This document shows positions 22,061 through 35,259 of a stretch of DNA of 64,000 nt, piece by piece. A program made the position numbers and the translations under genes. Each line of letters begins with the position of its first letter. Position 1 is the stretch's first letter. The stretch covers positions 8,689-72,688 of the forward strand of contig QNGE01000849.1 of NCBI GenBank assembly GCA_008508345.1, read 5' to 3'. The notes under the pieces were generated by a model. That model saw nothing but the letters and a program-made list of their open reading frames with translations. It had not been told where the DNA came from and searched no databases. The DNA comes from Paragonimus westermani (taxonomy: Eukaryota; Platyhelminthes; Trematoda; Plagiorchiida; Troglotrematidae).

Positions 22061-23744
22061 GTGTTAATTTTAGGCTAAATTAAGCAATGTTCAGTCAGTG
22101 TAATGGGAAACTCGCCTTAACCTCAGTTACGGACCATACAGCAGAGTTGCTGCTTACAGTTTACTACGATATGAAGTTGTCTGTTCGCTTATATTGGCTG
22201 GATAGACAATCTCAAATCATTTCTTACCTTCACTGCCAATAATTCGTCACATTAAGTCAGTATTTCTATATCCGCAAGTTCATAAGTTAGTTAGAATAAT
22301 TAAGTATGGAAGAAAGTAAAAGCTTAGGATTCCCAAGTACGACTCTTTCCCTTTGTCTCCTCACGGTAATGGATACCACAAAGCTACTCAAACTCCATGA
22401 CTAACCAGATGATGGCTTTAAGTAATACGGCCACGTCACGTAGTCTCCAAAGGAGGTCGGTTAGGAAAGAGTTGAATTTCACCTTTGGAAATAGTACAGC
22501 ATCTCAACTAGGATGTATCTTTATATTTCGATTCATGAATACTGCTATTAACAACTTTTTTTATCACAGTATTAGTCCGCTACTAATCAAATGTTACGGA
22601 GATCACAAGTTTGTCAATTACCGTGTGCTATTTGGCCGTTACACGTAAGCGACTGATAGTTTCATAGTCTGTAAGAATTTATAGCAAAGCTACATAAAAA
22701 CTTTGAATCGTTTTATACTCATTTACTAATCGATAACAGGTGCTTGCTCTAACATCAAACGTCAAGACCGACATAAAAGTACGAATCTGGTTGAGCTACC
22801 TGAATAAAGTCACCTAAGGACTAGTTAAAACGCGAATTTTTTTAATACGCTGTCAAGTCTGAACTGATTGTCGCAAAATCAATGAGGGAGGAAATTGCAG
22901 CCAGATCTGCGTCGACAGTCGCACACACGATTAAAATCATTGGTGACGCTGATAAGGGTGAGCCCCTGAGGCTAATCGAGCTACCGATATTGCAAGACTT
23001 GGGTTGTGAGATACCTCAGTGACACAACTGTTGCGTCAACTGAAGCGAATAGGTGAACCTGAGTTCAAGGCTTTGTTTCGAACGGGGTGGCCAAAAGATC
23101 GACCGATCAAATGTTCAACTCAACTCAACTAAATCTTCAGGTGCTCATCGGTAGCATGAGGGGTCCGAAGTGGTGTGTATTCACACCGATAGTAGGATGT
23201 GTGTAATTATGTATTAAAATGCCCTTTGTATGCAATACAACAAAAAACATATAGCCGAAATCGTGGTGAAGGAATATGGTACAGACAAACGGTTAATGAC
23301 TTTCGCTCGAGTAAAAGGTTCCTTGTAGTTTGTCACAAGAAAAACAGACTTCAAGTCCCAAAGTTGAACAAGCTAAGTCAATCCATCTCAAATTTATGCT
23401 CTTATAGATGGTAATTAAACTATGGTTTCATTCCACTAAAATCTGAACACCAATTACTCGCTGTCATTCAATCATTTAGTCAGGCACTTCCGAAGCGGAA
23501 TTCAACAAGCTTACTTCATTAGTTGGATAAGTTGTTTACAACGTTGTGTTTATTGTGAAGCAACACCGATTTGGCAAGACAGCTGTTAGTTTGTTAATAA
23601 AAAAACATGGTATCCTCGTTTCACTCCGTTTTATACTGCGGAACCTAATTATCATCATCATCATTGTGGTAGAAGCCGTATATGCATATACGCCCGATTG
23701 AATAGCCGTGTTATTGGACTTTCAAATGCACACACCCGGAAGCA
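22061..23744. other. No gene recognised
   Basis: Short frames only (83 codons at 22397-22648 plus is the longest, without a motif). A short ATC run (about 23651-23662) is the only simple repeat noticed. Confidence 0.3.
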
Positions 23745-23945
23745 TCAATAGACAAATGGTTTGCATCATCCCCGTCACTAGCCCCGAGCCCACAAGATAC
23801 AAGTTCTGTTCACGGCCGTCGAGGTAAATACGTACAATACTGGCGAGCTTTAACAAGAGCGAACCTCAACTTTCGTGCTTCTCTGAGAATGGGGCTGATT
23901 GGAAAGTCTATGGAAGTGCGACAGTTGTCATTTGCTCGAATTACA
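23745..23945 (+). repeat. tRNA-promoter SINE, strongly decayed copy
   Basis: The 3' half aligns with the family: a damaged core (CTGGCGAGC near 23840), TTTAACAAGAGCGAA, then TTCTCTGAGAATGGGGCTG and GGAAAGTCTATGGAAGTGCG. The tRNA-like half is barely recognisable (ACGGCCGTCGAGG region). It is followed at once by block L (23960-24112). Confidence 0.55.
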
Positions 23946-23959
23946 CGAGTTGAACTCTC

Positions 23960-24112
23960 TTGCTACTCACCAATGATCAAAATATCGTTCAACACGTCAA
24001 TGACTACTGTGACTTCCACTTGGACAGAAGTTCTAGTCGTAGGGTCATCAATTTGAGTTAACAGGTCGGTTATCACGTCTCTTTTCAAGGCTATCAGATA
24101 ACCTGAGCACGA
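23960..24112 (+). repeat. SINE-associated block L, copy 1
   Basis: This segment aligns with 52393-52545. Shared blocks are ACTCACCAATGATCAAAATA, CGTTCAACA, ACTTGGACAGAAGT, TAGTCG.AGGGGTCATC and TTAACAG..CGGTTA, then a CAACCTGA-like junction. In both places it adjoins SINE sequence, so it is probably part of a longer composite unit rather than an independent element. Confidence 0.6.
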
Positions 24113-27100
24113 CTCCCACGGAAATGTGGTTCACCGTTTGTACACGACAATTCACTCGTGAACATTGTCAGATCAACAATATAATGGTCAAGAAGCATTC
24201 GAAGTTTTATAGCCTTTCAGTGTGCACTGATATTTTACTAAACCTCTTTCCGATGCTCACCTAGTGTGGAACTACACAACTGTAGTGATCTGCCTGTGAC
24301 CAATGAAAACACCGCCCGTCAGTGACTTTTCTTTGGGAGGTTTTCGCGAATTTTCCCAAGGACTGTAATGATTCTTGATGCTCACCATAGAATGGACAGT
24401 GTACTACAGGTTCCCTTCTCGTTTCGACAATCGAGGTAGAACTAGCCTGAAAGAGGATCAAACCGTCTACACTTCGCGTTACTAGACAATGCTCTTTTCT
24501 GTAGGTCTAACAGCCCTACTGAAACAACTAACCGTAAAGAGTTTCAGGTGCTCTTGTGTGATCGAACGCGGTCAAAGCCGTTAACTAGCCCTTAGATTCC
24601 AAAGGACGGTTCATGATGCTGTCAACACTGAAAGTTAGTTGGCTAATAATGTCTGATGATTGGCTGAAGTACTACGAATCACAAACAAGTTAGCTACTGT
24701 AGAAGTCTTTTGTAAGTCAGTGTTTACCTGTTCAACTACTGAAATGTTGACGTCTAATTCCATTCTAATAGTTCTGATCTAGAAAAGAGTCAGCTTCAGT
24801 CCCCATGTTTTAGTTACTAATAAAGGGTGTTGACTTATTAAGAATAATAGTGCAATATCAACTTTCTATTGCTCAACAAACGCGAAACGTTCAACCAAGA
24901 AAAGCACCTCTCCGTGATGATTTGTTGACGAAAATTTGCCTCATGGTTACAAAAAGCTGAACCAGTAGCATTTACGATCCAAGGTTATTTTCACCGTATG
25001 CTACACACTAGGCTTTCTACGTAAGGCGCACCGATTGCACAAAAATCTCTTATCACCTAGCGTAGTTCAGCCTACAGCTCTTACAAGAACAATCAGGGCT
25101 TCGTTTTTTGTTGGACCTCGATTTTTATGCAAGAAGATGTTTGGATCGTAATAGCCAAACTTAAATAACCCTTTGAATCCGCGTGAAGTTCGGTGCTACT
25201 AATGAGTGGTACAACCATTTGTAACCTTGCAGCCTGTGCCACGCATGCTGTCTCGCTTAATCCCACTATGAACTTCAATTCCATTAAAACAGTTACTATC
25301 ACCTCAGTAAGTCCGTCGGAGATTAAGGACAGTTCAATGAATTTCGATCGATGCTAATTCCAGTCTGGTAGTTTTAAGTCAAGCTGCATCCACAGTTTCA
25401 AGCTCCTGTTATTTGCGGTGTGAACAAGAGTGGAGCAAAACCAGTTGACTTGTTGGCATATGAATAATTTCACACATTCACATGTCCGATGCTCGAACTA
25501 CACTGAACCATATTCAATCGCTGTTAGTCACAAAATTGAATTTATGAACTTTTCCAAACTAAGCACTAACATTTCGAAGCTAGCAATGCAGCTGTGTTCA
25601 ACACAATCAACACCGTGTTCGATTCCAGTCAGATATTATTTTGTACCAGATTTATGGCTAGAGCCAAAAGTTTTAACGAAAACATCTGCTAAAAATTCAC
25701 AAAGACCTAATGAAAACATTACTCTCACTTTCTCAGCCAAACTGTCATTTTAAGCTTACCTTTTTCGCATGAGATCAGCATGGGAACTTTAGGATACATG
25801 ACGAAATTAATCACGTCGCCAAGGTTACAAATACATAAAGATATAATCAGGTTTTCTCACATGTTGCCCGCTACGGGAACGTACAACAATAAGATTGTGT
25901 TGTGCGTGTTCATACAAAAAGTTGGGTGGTTAGGGACGGGTGTTGGATCAAAAGACGTTTGCGCTTCTAGCTTCCAGGTGGTGGGTCGTTTGAATTATCG
26001 CAAATGGTGTTCTACAAAACTCTACAAAATCTGATAGAGCAAACGAGAAATATGAAGTGCAAAAAATCCGAGGTAGTTGCTTGAGATATCCTTGAAGTAC
26101 GGCGACATCCTTGTTCTGTAACATCAAGATGTACTCCGGAGACCACAATAAGTGCATATGACGTTTCCCGACGCACGTTGAAACAATGTTGATGTCAGAC
26201 AACAAATTCGGCCCGTTCACCTCAGTAGTCATGTTCTACTGATTCCCTCCCCTCCTCAAATGCATGCGTAATCCCAAAATTACCGGCCTCAAAGTGTTAG
26301 AAATGTTCTGGACAGAAACAGACCGTATATTACCACTGGTAAAACGTTGGACGGAGACGTCTTCCTTGTGTACATCATCCGCGTAATACACAACCATGAC
26401 AGTTTCAACCGACACTGATCACACGACTCAGTGTAATGACTTCCAGGCTTATAATAGGTCATGGTATCTTTTCATGATAACTTCATGATTCACCGCTTAC
26501 CCAAACCCCGATGCAACAGACAATCTGACAACAAACCCATTCGGCTTCACCTTGCGATACTAAATGAAGATTGTACAAACATTTTGGATGTTATACCTTT
26601 TTTATTCACCATCTTCTTTGTTCGATATTGCACTAATCAGATCGTAGTCTGTGAAGGTGCATTTGTCACAATGGGATCATGTACGAAACAGTTTTCTCAT
26701 CGTTAAGCAAGACGAATTAGAAACCTTCATGCCACCCCAATCAAGTTCAACATAACCATTAATTTCAGCAAGGTAAGCAACCAGTTCTGGGCTGTTTGTT
26801 TCAGAGAAGAGTGTACGGTCTCATAGACAATTTGTTGTAACCTAACGGACATGCAGAGTAGAATAAACTACCTGCCAGCCCGTTCAAGTCAGATTTACGC
26901 TAATAAACCTGGAACCTTTTCCCACTGAGTTTTACTGTTTTATACAGGCACAAATTAACACGAATTATTGCAGAAGGATACGATAGGTAATGGAAGTTCT
27001 GAATTTAAGCAGGTTGGTAGTTCAGCAATTTACCCACTAGAAGAAGTGTGACAACTAAGGAAAGTAATTCCCAAACCAGTACTGTAGATTCCATAGAAAT

Positions 27101-28059
27101 ATAATCATGGTCGCTAGTGCCTATAAGAAAAAGACATCAATAAGGAAAGACATTATTCTCACCCCTAGTACATATGAAAGATCCATATATAAATTAGAGT
27201 GAAGGAATCGTCCACAATTCTGTACGAATTGTATATTTATGCTTAAGCAAATTCCAGACCACGGTAAGGTAACCTACCGTTGCTGGTCACGTTTTAGAAG
27301 CTTAAAAACGCGTAGGTTAGCAGATGAAGATTTAGAACTTCGCTGAAAGGTGTAATCCTAAGGATTCTCAACCCCGAGTATACCAAAGTGGTTGTGGGTA
27401 GAAGTGATTATTACGGTCTTCTGACTTACTAGGATCAACATCGTGTCAACCGAGATGACTTGCACTGGTGGGTGGATGAGGACACTACTCAGAGGACCAT
27501 ATGATCTGCAAATGAAACCGTGTACTGTCAAACTAACCTGCTAGCTCCATTGACCCCAATTCATTGTTCGTTTCCACATAACCCCGTTCGACAGAACAGT
27601 ACTTTCGCGTCCTCTTTCTCTCTCTGTATCGCTCACCAAGAACTTGTGACTGCCTGATTAACACATTGGATGGCCTCTTTTGTATGCAGTAGTTTTAAGG
27701 ACGTAGTCACCTTTTCTCGTCTGAGGGAACTTCTGTGTAACAGACGAACTAACATCAGTCAATTTTAAAGCCGATTGCTCATCAGTTGTTTTAAAGTTAG
27801 TCATTGTTTTCCGTCGACCAAACGTTTCGCAGGGTATACAAGGTAAAAAAATTCCACGTTCTATACAGTATCGATTTGAAAGCAGATGTCATAATCCTCA
27901 GAAGCAATCAATCTTTTCTACTAGTTATAGTCTCCGATGTCTCCGTCCCATGAGTGCCCGTCTAAACACGTTTCTCTATACTTTCGTAATATGGCTACAC
28001 ATTCTTTCTATATTTGGATTTCACCACATGAATCTCTTCAATGTTAGCAACTCCATAAC
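24113..28059. other. No gene or repeat recognised
   Basis: Open frames of 60-107 codons occur on both strands (for example 25430-25753 plus and 25948-26232 minus). None carries a motif, signal peptide or convincing splice signals. A CT-rich run lies near 27610-27625. Confidence 0.3.
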
Positions 28060-28560
28060 TTGTTAGAACTGGTTCGGCCTAGTATGGTGGATTACCTAAC
28101 CGGAATTACGGGCACTTCAGCTCTCAGCAGAACACCTCAATGCAGCGAAAAGGTAAGTTCAAGAGCCCACGGCCAGCGAATCGGGGACAGCATGAGCGAC
28201 CGGATGAGTGATCGCTCAGCTGGATCGGACCAATGGACGTGACATGGCAGGGAAAATGGGATGGATAACCAGATCGGTGGCACGATTATTCCAACAGTCG
28301 GAGGAATATCTCGACATCGTCTTAGAATACGCTCAGAGGCCACATTGGACAGATTGCGGACAGCGCGAGGGACCGGACGAGCCATTTTTCAACGGGATCG
28401 GCCCAACGCACGAGGAATGACAGGTGGAAGACCCCCCTGACAAAAGGCGTTGGGGGCACAAAACGGGCCGAAATGCACACTTGTGAGCGGAAACCGGGGC
28501 CGTTGTGGGTTGGCATCCTGACTCATAAATGTGAGCTCGTGTGTAGTATGGTAAACAGCG
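28060..28560. repeat. G+C-rich block with RNA-like inverted pairings
   Basis: The block is clearly richer in G+C than its AT-rich surroundings and is open in several frames on both strands (60-82 codons), as G+C-rich non-coding repeats often are. It contains a 7-bp hairpin (TGAGCGA at 28193-28199 with TCGCTCA at 28212-28218). It also has two nested pairings, CGGCCC (28399-28404) with GGGCCG (28465-28470) and AACGC (28405-28409) with GCGTT (28447-28451), plus a CCCCC/GGGGG pair (28432-28437 with 28452-28456) that would form a pseudoknot or compete. I do not recognise the element. Confidence 0.4.
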
Positions 28561-28884
28561 TGTTGGACATTAAAGATTGTGCTCTACTGAACGCTTTTTT
28601 CGTCACACCAGTCATGATCGTTGGGATGTTGTTGTCTATAGAGGCTGACAGCCACACGACATGTTTGTGTAAATGACCCTCCATTATGTGGGTTCTTCAG
28701 ACTGTAGTACTCACCCAGTGATAAAACAATTCGGAGCATACCGTAGAAGGCATGTAGTGAACCGTGCGGCTAGTAGCTATTTAAGCAACACTACAAGTAG
28801 GACAGCGCGATGGACCTACCCAAATTAGACGCTTCAGCACAATACTGTGTCCCCCAATGCAAGTATTTTCATCCGGGCTTTTTT

Positions 28885-29400
28885 TACCTTTTGGGATTAG
28901 ATTTTTGGGGGGCCTATGCGTACTCCCTTATGAACACGACGAACCACTGTTACACATACTGCTGACCTCTTTTCTCGAGTGCCGTCATTTCCACCATAAC
29001 ATTCTGTGTACTTCTTATCTTAAAACTGCTACAAGCCCGTTTGGATCCTTTCTTTACGGTTCTGCGTGAGGTTTTGGGACATACTCAGTGGCCTTAACTC
29101 ACACATATCCTGTGGCTGAACTACAGTTGTTACTCACAACAGACTGTCACTCAGTGTACTGTGTCACACGTAATCTATTAGTTCACTTACGGTTGCGGTG
29201 AGGTCTGTATCGGAAGAATGGATCGGTGCCTACGACAAAGAATGGCTGAACATATGCCTAAGTGGTTGTAGCGTACAATGACTCAACAGTCAATGGAACA
29301 GATCGAGTGAGCTGAAATTCGACTTCATCCGTCGCAAAGCACATTATGGAAACAGGTCACGTTGATGGCCACGCCATCAGGCCTTGTGTATGCATAAACT
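28885..29400 (+). mobile_element. Penelope-like element relic (linker and GIY-YIG domain)
   Basis: The GIY-YIG domain reads FTYGCGEVCIGRMDRCLRQR, then MAEHMPKWL (about 29182-29268), and further on in another frame SVAKHIMETGHVDGHAI (about 29323-29375). This is the same order as in the element at 6787-8410 (CSCRASYIGRTTRRL, EHHPAWL, AHLVDSNHSV). The preceding frame (28857-29069) contains a poorly conserved linker (VLPYEHDEPLLHIL). An in-frame TAG lies just before the domain. No RT is visible. It is a different Penelope lineage or an older copy, to judge by residue differences. Confidence 0.65.
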
Positions 29401-31655
29401 GTCGACTCATGTTGTTTGTCTGCCCTGAAATTGATGGCAGTCCTTGTGTCATGTAAACTCAATCGTTGACTGATAAACAGATTGGGAATAACACAACGTT
29501 ACGAGCAAGTTGTAATACTATGTTAATACTATGTAACACCACGTTAAACAAGATGCCCAAACTGTCCAACTTCATTCGTACTAAATTTGGTGCGGATATC
29601 TTACAACCAACCGTTGACTGTTTCTATTGTTTATTACTATCCCTATATCCTATATATTCGAATGTTTTAATTGCGTGATTGAAGAGAGTAAACGAAACGT
29701 CAGCACCTCATGATACGTCTTCCAGTCAGTCTGGTCAGTGAGAAAAGCCCCCAAAATCGCCTCCTTTTTTACCGTGTCCAAAAACAACAGGAAAACGATG
29801 GCCTTAACGACATTGCGTAACTGCTCATCCCCGCCACAATTACACATTCCATCGTACTGCTTGGTTCTCACTGTGAGAAGGGGAAGCCGTGAGCACCGAC
29901 GTTTATTGCAGACAAGTCCAAACCAGACCATACATATATAGATATGTATATATCTCACGTGCGTGCCGAACGAGTAAAATTCTATTTCACCGCGGATTCA
30001 GTCGTGATGACAGAGTAAGCCAGCACGCTCTAGTGTGAACAGGCCCCAGTTGTGAAAAAATGCCATTTATATACTAACCTGTCGATTCCATCTACCATTT
30101 TCAGCAACTAACCATTGGGTGTTCATCTCTGTTTAATGAAAGATCTGTCAGTGGATGATCGTGGGTGTAGATTTTTGTGGGCAAGTATTGGATATCTCAT
30201 CGGTTATCTGTAATTAATGAAGATACGGCTTAATTAAGCAAACCCTTTCGAGTAGAGGATTTTTCCTGGACAGTTGTTACAATGGTTCGTCTCTGAACAC
30301 TTCCAGTAAGTGGCAAATCTATCTTGAGATAGAGAAGAAAGGTCAGTCTGTTTATTTCCCGAGGCTGACGAATCGTCGGAGTGAACATACTGGATAAGAC
30401 TCTGGGAAGAAGAATTCTACGAATTCTTGTTAAGAGGCACAAAATCCTCTGTACTTTTTAGCTATGACTGCACAATGTGTTAACAAACCCATGCTATCTG
30501 TCAGTAGGATCTCTAGGTCTCATCCGCATAATGAGACCACCAACTCTATGTCGTCATGATAGCTGCCAGCACAATTTTTGCTGACGAACGTTCATAGTTC
30601 TGCACGTTTGATAACACTGAGTGTCAAGCTGTTTTCTGTGAGTCACTGGTTTAAACAAAAAGAAATCTCTTGCTATGGTTACCATACCTTCAACCTCTGC
30701 ATCCAGCTTTCGGGACATTTAGGCTTGAAAACCGTTTTCAGGCTTTGGACAGATGGTCAGTAAACAGGGGACATTGTTAGAGATTCTTATTCGATGATAA
30801 CTTCCCAAGATGACTGAAAGTACCAAGTCTTCACCAATTGATTTGTGGGTTAGTAGGTTCTCTAATTTGATTCCTGCTTGTGACACTGTTAGTTGAGATA
30901 CTTCAGTCAAGATTCGCTCACATGCTTCAAATTCACCGGTGATTTGCAACTGCACATATTTGGGTGCTGTTTTCTGAGAGTATTACAGTCTTTACAACTC
31001 TAGTGATAATTACCGCAGACTTTAGAAGTTGAGAAAAAAGCCAAAACTGCTTCTTAAATGTTGCGCTACAAGATGGCTTAAGTTTCACCTTGTGCTTTTG
31101 AACAAGACCGTCTTGTTAGTGAAACCGCTGTTCTCGCATAGCTGCAGTGGTACGACTGTGCCACACTATATATTCAACAAGCGCAAATCGGTCTGCCCAA
31201 TTTTGTACCTGGTCCATGATGAGCGTTCCAGCGTAAATCAGATGCTTTGTTGTACTTAAGTGTCTGATTTCTTTTGCTGACTTTGATAGGCCGTACAGGG
31301 GCGTAGTTGCTATTGGCAACAAAGATTTTCCTGATGACTATCTGCCAGTGGTGGTCTAAACTGAGTGTGGCTATTCAACCTCACTGAGCTGTGTCATTAT
31401 CCCTGTGAAATTCATACTGCAATAGACTGTTAGACCAATAGTTCGGGGAATATTTTGTCCAATTCCCTACTGTTTCTTCGGTCCACTTTTCCTTTGTGGA
31501 CTATGGTTATACAGAAGTGTGGTTTTTCGGGTTGCTGATCTTGCCAATCTCGGGGGTAAAAATGTCATCAAGGCAAGATGGCGCTTAATCCGGTCATCAT
31601 CAGTTTGTAATCCGGAACATGTGGACTAGTTCGGATATCAGTGCTACTTCGTCGT

Positions 31656-31657
<2 letters not shown>
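29401..31657. other. No gene recognised
   Basis: Short frames on both strands without motifs (102 codons at 29650-29958 minus is the longest). A small AT palindrome lies near 29932-29955. Confidence 0.3.

Positions 31658-31701
<44 letters not shown>
31658..31701. repeat. (AT)22 microsatellite
   Basis: An uninterrupted run of 44 bases of alternating A and T. It encodes a meaningless tyrosine/isoleucine run in an overlapping minus-strand frame. Confidence 0.97.
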
Positions 31702-31704
<3 letters not shown>

Positions 31705-32804
31705 GCGGTGGCTTTGAGTGACGTTACATTCTTGCCAAACTGTTTTAGGAACATCCAATAGCACCTTTGCACATATATTTGAGGTCAGTAGATTCAAGCC
31801 GAAATAAAGAGCTATCCCACATCAGTTGCCCATTTTACTCTCACAGAGAAGTATTGTCATAATAAGGTTGGATGGTTCGTCATCCCTCACTTTCACTATA
31901 GGTCAAGTCTTTGTCTTGCTCACCATAAGTGGGTTTCGTCGGGGACAGAGTTGTTGATGAGTGAGTCTGCATTGGTTTTAAAACAATACCAAGGGTCAGT
32001 TTCACTGCTTACGATGTACATCGTAGGTGAATCCACCTGAAAAGATCAATCAAGTGAGTAGGGTTAAGTCAGTGTGTTGTTCTATGCTTTAAGACCAATA
32101 TCAGCTGTTGAAGAGTCTGAGTTTCCTCCAGATTCCAAAGTGGGTTGAGCATGTACTTGAAGGTCATTCGGTTCAGTCACAAAGTAGTTGCACTAGGTTT
32201 TCTGGTAGCATGCAGTTGTCTCCAGTCTGACCCGACTTTTTTCTGTCAGAATGATGACTGATCTCAGTAGACAACTGTGAGCAGACGACAAATCAATCGT
32301 CCTTTTTTCAGATGAAAAGATTTCCTTCGGCTGGTGTGACGGGCTTACCGATTCTGAGTACGCCTGCCGGGGTAGAAGATTTACACCAGTGACTACTAAC
32401 TCAGAGTTATCAATAAGTGATGGTGAGAATACCTACTGGTTTAGATTACGCACTGCTTGAATAACGACATCGAACATTTCTGTAACAAACATGCTCATGC
32501 GCTCGAGTTTAACTCATTGGGCTTCAGATGATTGTTGCAGGTGTGTGTGTATTTGTCTCAAGCAAGACGTATTCACTGTGAGTTACCACTTCTGTTGTGT
32601 GAGATTTATCGCGACTTCAGTTTCTCGAAATCAGCGACGGTATGGAGAGTAACTCATAGAAGACATGACAGAATAGTGCGTTCAGTATCAGACTGTTTGT
32701 GCAATCCTTGAATTCGTTAGATGGGAAAATCGGGATATCCCAAATGTCTTGAAGATTATTTTCAAAAATACCAACGTTCGTCCTCCATCCACCCCAGTGT
32801 CATT
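31702..32804. other. No feature recognised
   Basis: Mixed sequence, dense in stops. No repeat match was seen. Confidence 0.3.
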
Positions 32805-32950
32805 AATGAGCCAGGCTCAGGTGGACTGAACAGAATTGGCTGGCTGCGTCTGCTTAGGAATGGCTTGTAACAGTGGTCGAAACCAAAGGATGACTGTACT
32901 TAACCATCGCTGCAATTGGATCGCACTGAACCATTTGTGGCTCCACCCAC
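32805..32950 (+). repeat. Dispersed repeat B, copy 2
   Basis: It matches 21265-21435 in the same orientation (blocks GAGCCAGGCTCAGG, GGCTGGCTGCGTCTGC, CAGTGGTCGAAACCAAAGG, CGCTGCAATTGGATCGCACT). Divergence between the two copies is considerable, so the family is old. Confidence 0.5.
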
Positions 32951-33551
32951 CAGTGTAAACCTGAAGGAATTAGACCACGAGACGTGTGAGTGAGACCTTT
33001 TGTCCGACGGACTAATGCAGGTTAGACAATCTATAGTCTAACTCGAAAGTGAAATCACTATTCCACGCGAGACAAGCAGAGGGAACGCAATCACAAGATC
33101 TGAAGTGGGAAGAAAAGTATGGAAAGTGTAATGCAAGTGGTTCAGTATAGGAGTACATCTTGGTACACTCTACAAGAGATAGAATGAAAAATAAAATTCA
33201 ACGCTCGAATGAAAACCAGACAGAATATTCACCAGAAAGTTCAACAACAGTGCTGAAGAAAACAAAAGGCAAAAGGCCAAAAACACTCAGATTTCAGAAA
33301 AGAGGAGTGGCGGTGGTCGATGCAAACAAGAAAAGTTGGATATAAATGATATACTCAACTTGAGTCTGATGTATTAGTCGCCTCTTCGCCGACGATGTAC
33401 TATGAATGGGTTGGTGACCACGAATCCCAAACGGCCAACTCATTCGCGACCGCACACACCGCAACACCATACGGTCACTACACCACGACCTATCCCACAG
33501 ATGGCTCCCTTGTATAGTGCGAAATTCCGCTCTCGGTCGCGTAGTGATTGT
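32951..33551. other. No gene recognised; may include LINE 3' untranslated sequence
   Basis: A 61-codon lysine-rich frame (33160-33345 plus) lacks any recognisable domain. The part next to 33551 lies downstream of the LINE B reading direction. Confidence 0.35.
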
Positions 33552-35152
33552 TTACTGAACCTGTAAATGCCTGTTCGGATCATATTTCTCTAGACCGTAT
33601 AGATCAACGCCAAGTCTTCGCAGCATCTGAAACCTATGTTGGAACGCGAAAGACTTTCTTGAGTAGCATCCTGAAAACTCGGCTTTTGATTTCACTTGTC
33701 CATGTAGCAACTGCTTTGGGATACAATCAACGCCCGCTCGTCGTAAGTGATCTAGCCAACGGAGCTCATTCAGTATCAGCAGGGCTTCCATCTCGTTCAT
33801 GTCCGCTCGCCACAGTACCTCTATGTTAGGAATCATGCCCGACCACCGAATGCCCAAGATGCGTTTCAGACACTGCACATGGAGGCGGTTCAGATGGCTC
33901 ATGTTCCGCTGATACAATGTCTACGCCTTACTGCCGTAGAGCAGTATAGAATGCATCATTGAGCGGTAGACTCAAAGCTTGGTGGTCATCTTCAGGATGT
34001 GGTTCTTCCAGACACGCCTTTCAAAACGTCCGAAAGCAGCACTAGCCTTCGCCACTCGCACTCTCAACTCGCGGTCGATGGACCAATATGTCGACAAATT
34101 GCTATGCAAGCAGCAAAAGTTTGCGCAGCTATCGAAAATGTCTTCATCGGTGCGGATCCGGGGTGGGGGTACACAAGCAGCACCTCCACCAGGAGAAGGC
34201 TGAAAGAAGGATAACGTCTTACCTGTGTTAATATCCAGTCCAAACTTGAATGCCACGGACGCGAAGACCGTCGCCAGTTATTGTAGTTCTTCTTCACCGT
34301 GTGCCAACAATGCGCTTTCATCTGCTAACAGAAGCATGCACATCGTTGAGATATGTAACCGGGTTGGAGCGCCGAAACGTCGATTATTCAACAGGCTTCC
34401 ATCCGTCTGATTCTAAACGTCGTCCTCCATCCACTCCTGTAAAGCAGCTGTTACCAGTTAAGTATAAACCAGATAGGGTTGTGGCCAAGACACAATCCTG
34501 CTCTACACCAATGACAGCCTCAAAACCATCAGAATCAGCTTCACACGATTGTACCTTCGCCCAAATGCCCACAGGCAACAATTTAATCATACTGACGAAC
34601 TTAATTGAGCCGCCAAACTTACCAAGCATCGCCCACAATACTTTACGGTTCAAGGACTCAAAGACCTTGGGTAACATCGCAAAGAATGCATGCAGGGGCT
34701 GGTCGTGTTCACTACAATTCTCCTGAATCTGTCGAACAGTAAACACCAGGTCGGTTCTATTGCCACTCGCTCAGAATTCATACTGCTGTTCGAGAAAATA
34801 GGCGTCCAACAGGTCTGCATTCAGTCAGTTCAGAAGGATTCTGGCAAACACCGTGCCTACGTAGGTCACAATAGCTGTCGTTCGGTTGCTGGCTACTCTT
34901 ATTTTTGAACAAGGGTACGATAAGACCATCCCTGAAATCTTGCGGCATCACCTTGTGCTCCCAAATGGAGTGAACCAGCTGAAGCAGTGCATGTTCCAGC
35001 GCGGCTCCACCACTCTTCAGGATCACTTCTGACAGTCCATCCTCATTTGCAGCCTTCCCGTTGGGGAGGTGACTAATTTCTCTCTGCAACTCTAGCAAAT
35101 CCGAGAAGAGGGCAAGTGAAAGTCTCATGGTCTGATGTGGCAGGCTGCTCAC
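33552..35152 (-). pseudogene. LINE B reverse transcriptase and C-terminal domain, broken
   Basis: The order is recognisable. ISHLPNGKAANEDGLSEVIL and VMPQDFRDGLIVPLFKNKSS come first (34778-35152). Next is MFTVRQIQENCSEHDQPLHA, then the motif A region AMLPKVFESLNR (34384-34746). Here the catalytic aspartate of the usual DLTKAFDSVNR is replaced by methionine and the second aspartate by glutamate, so the enzyme is dead. A thumb with FGLDINTGKT and VAKASAAFGRFERRVW follows (33972-34256). Last is the C-terminal LNRLHVQCLKRILGIRWSG and LNELRWLDHLRR (33552-33917). Confidence 0.88.
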
Positions 35153-35259
35153 GGTCGTCCAATCACTGGTAGCAGGGCGGTTTAGTAAGCTACTAAAGTG
35201 TTTCTAGCACACTTTCAGGATGCCCTCTGGCTGGGTGCACGAATAGGCGGTGTCCATAT

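Noticed and set aside
31600..31797. Minus-strand frame with a YIYIYI run
   Set aside because: The run is the translated (AT)22 microsatellite.
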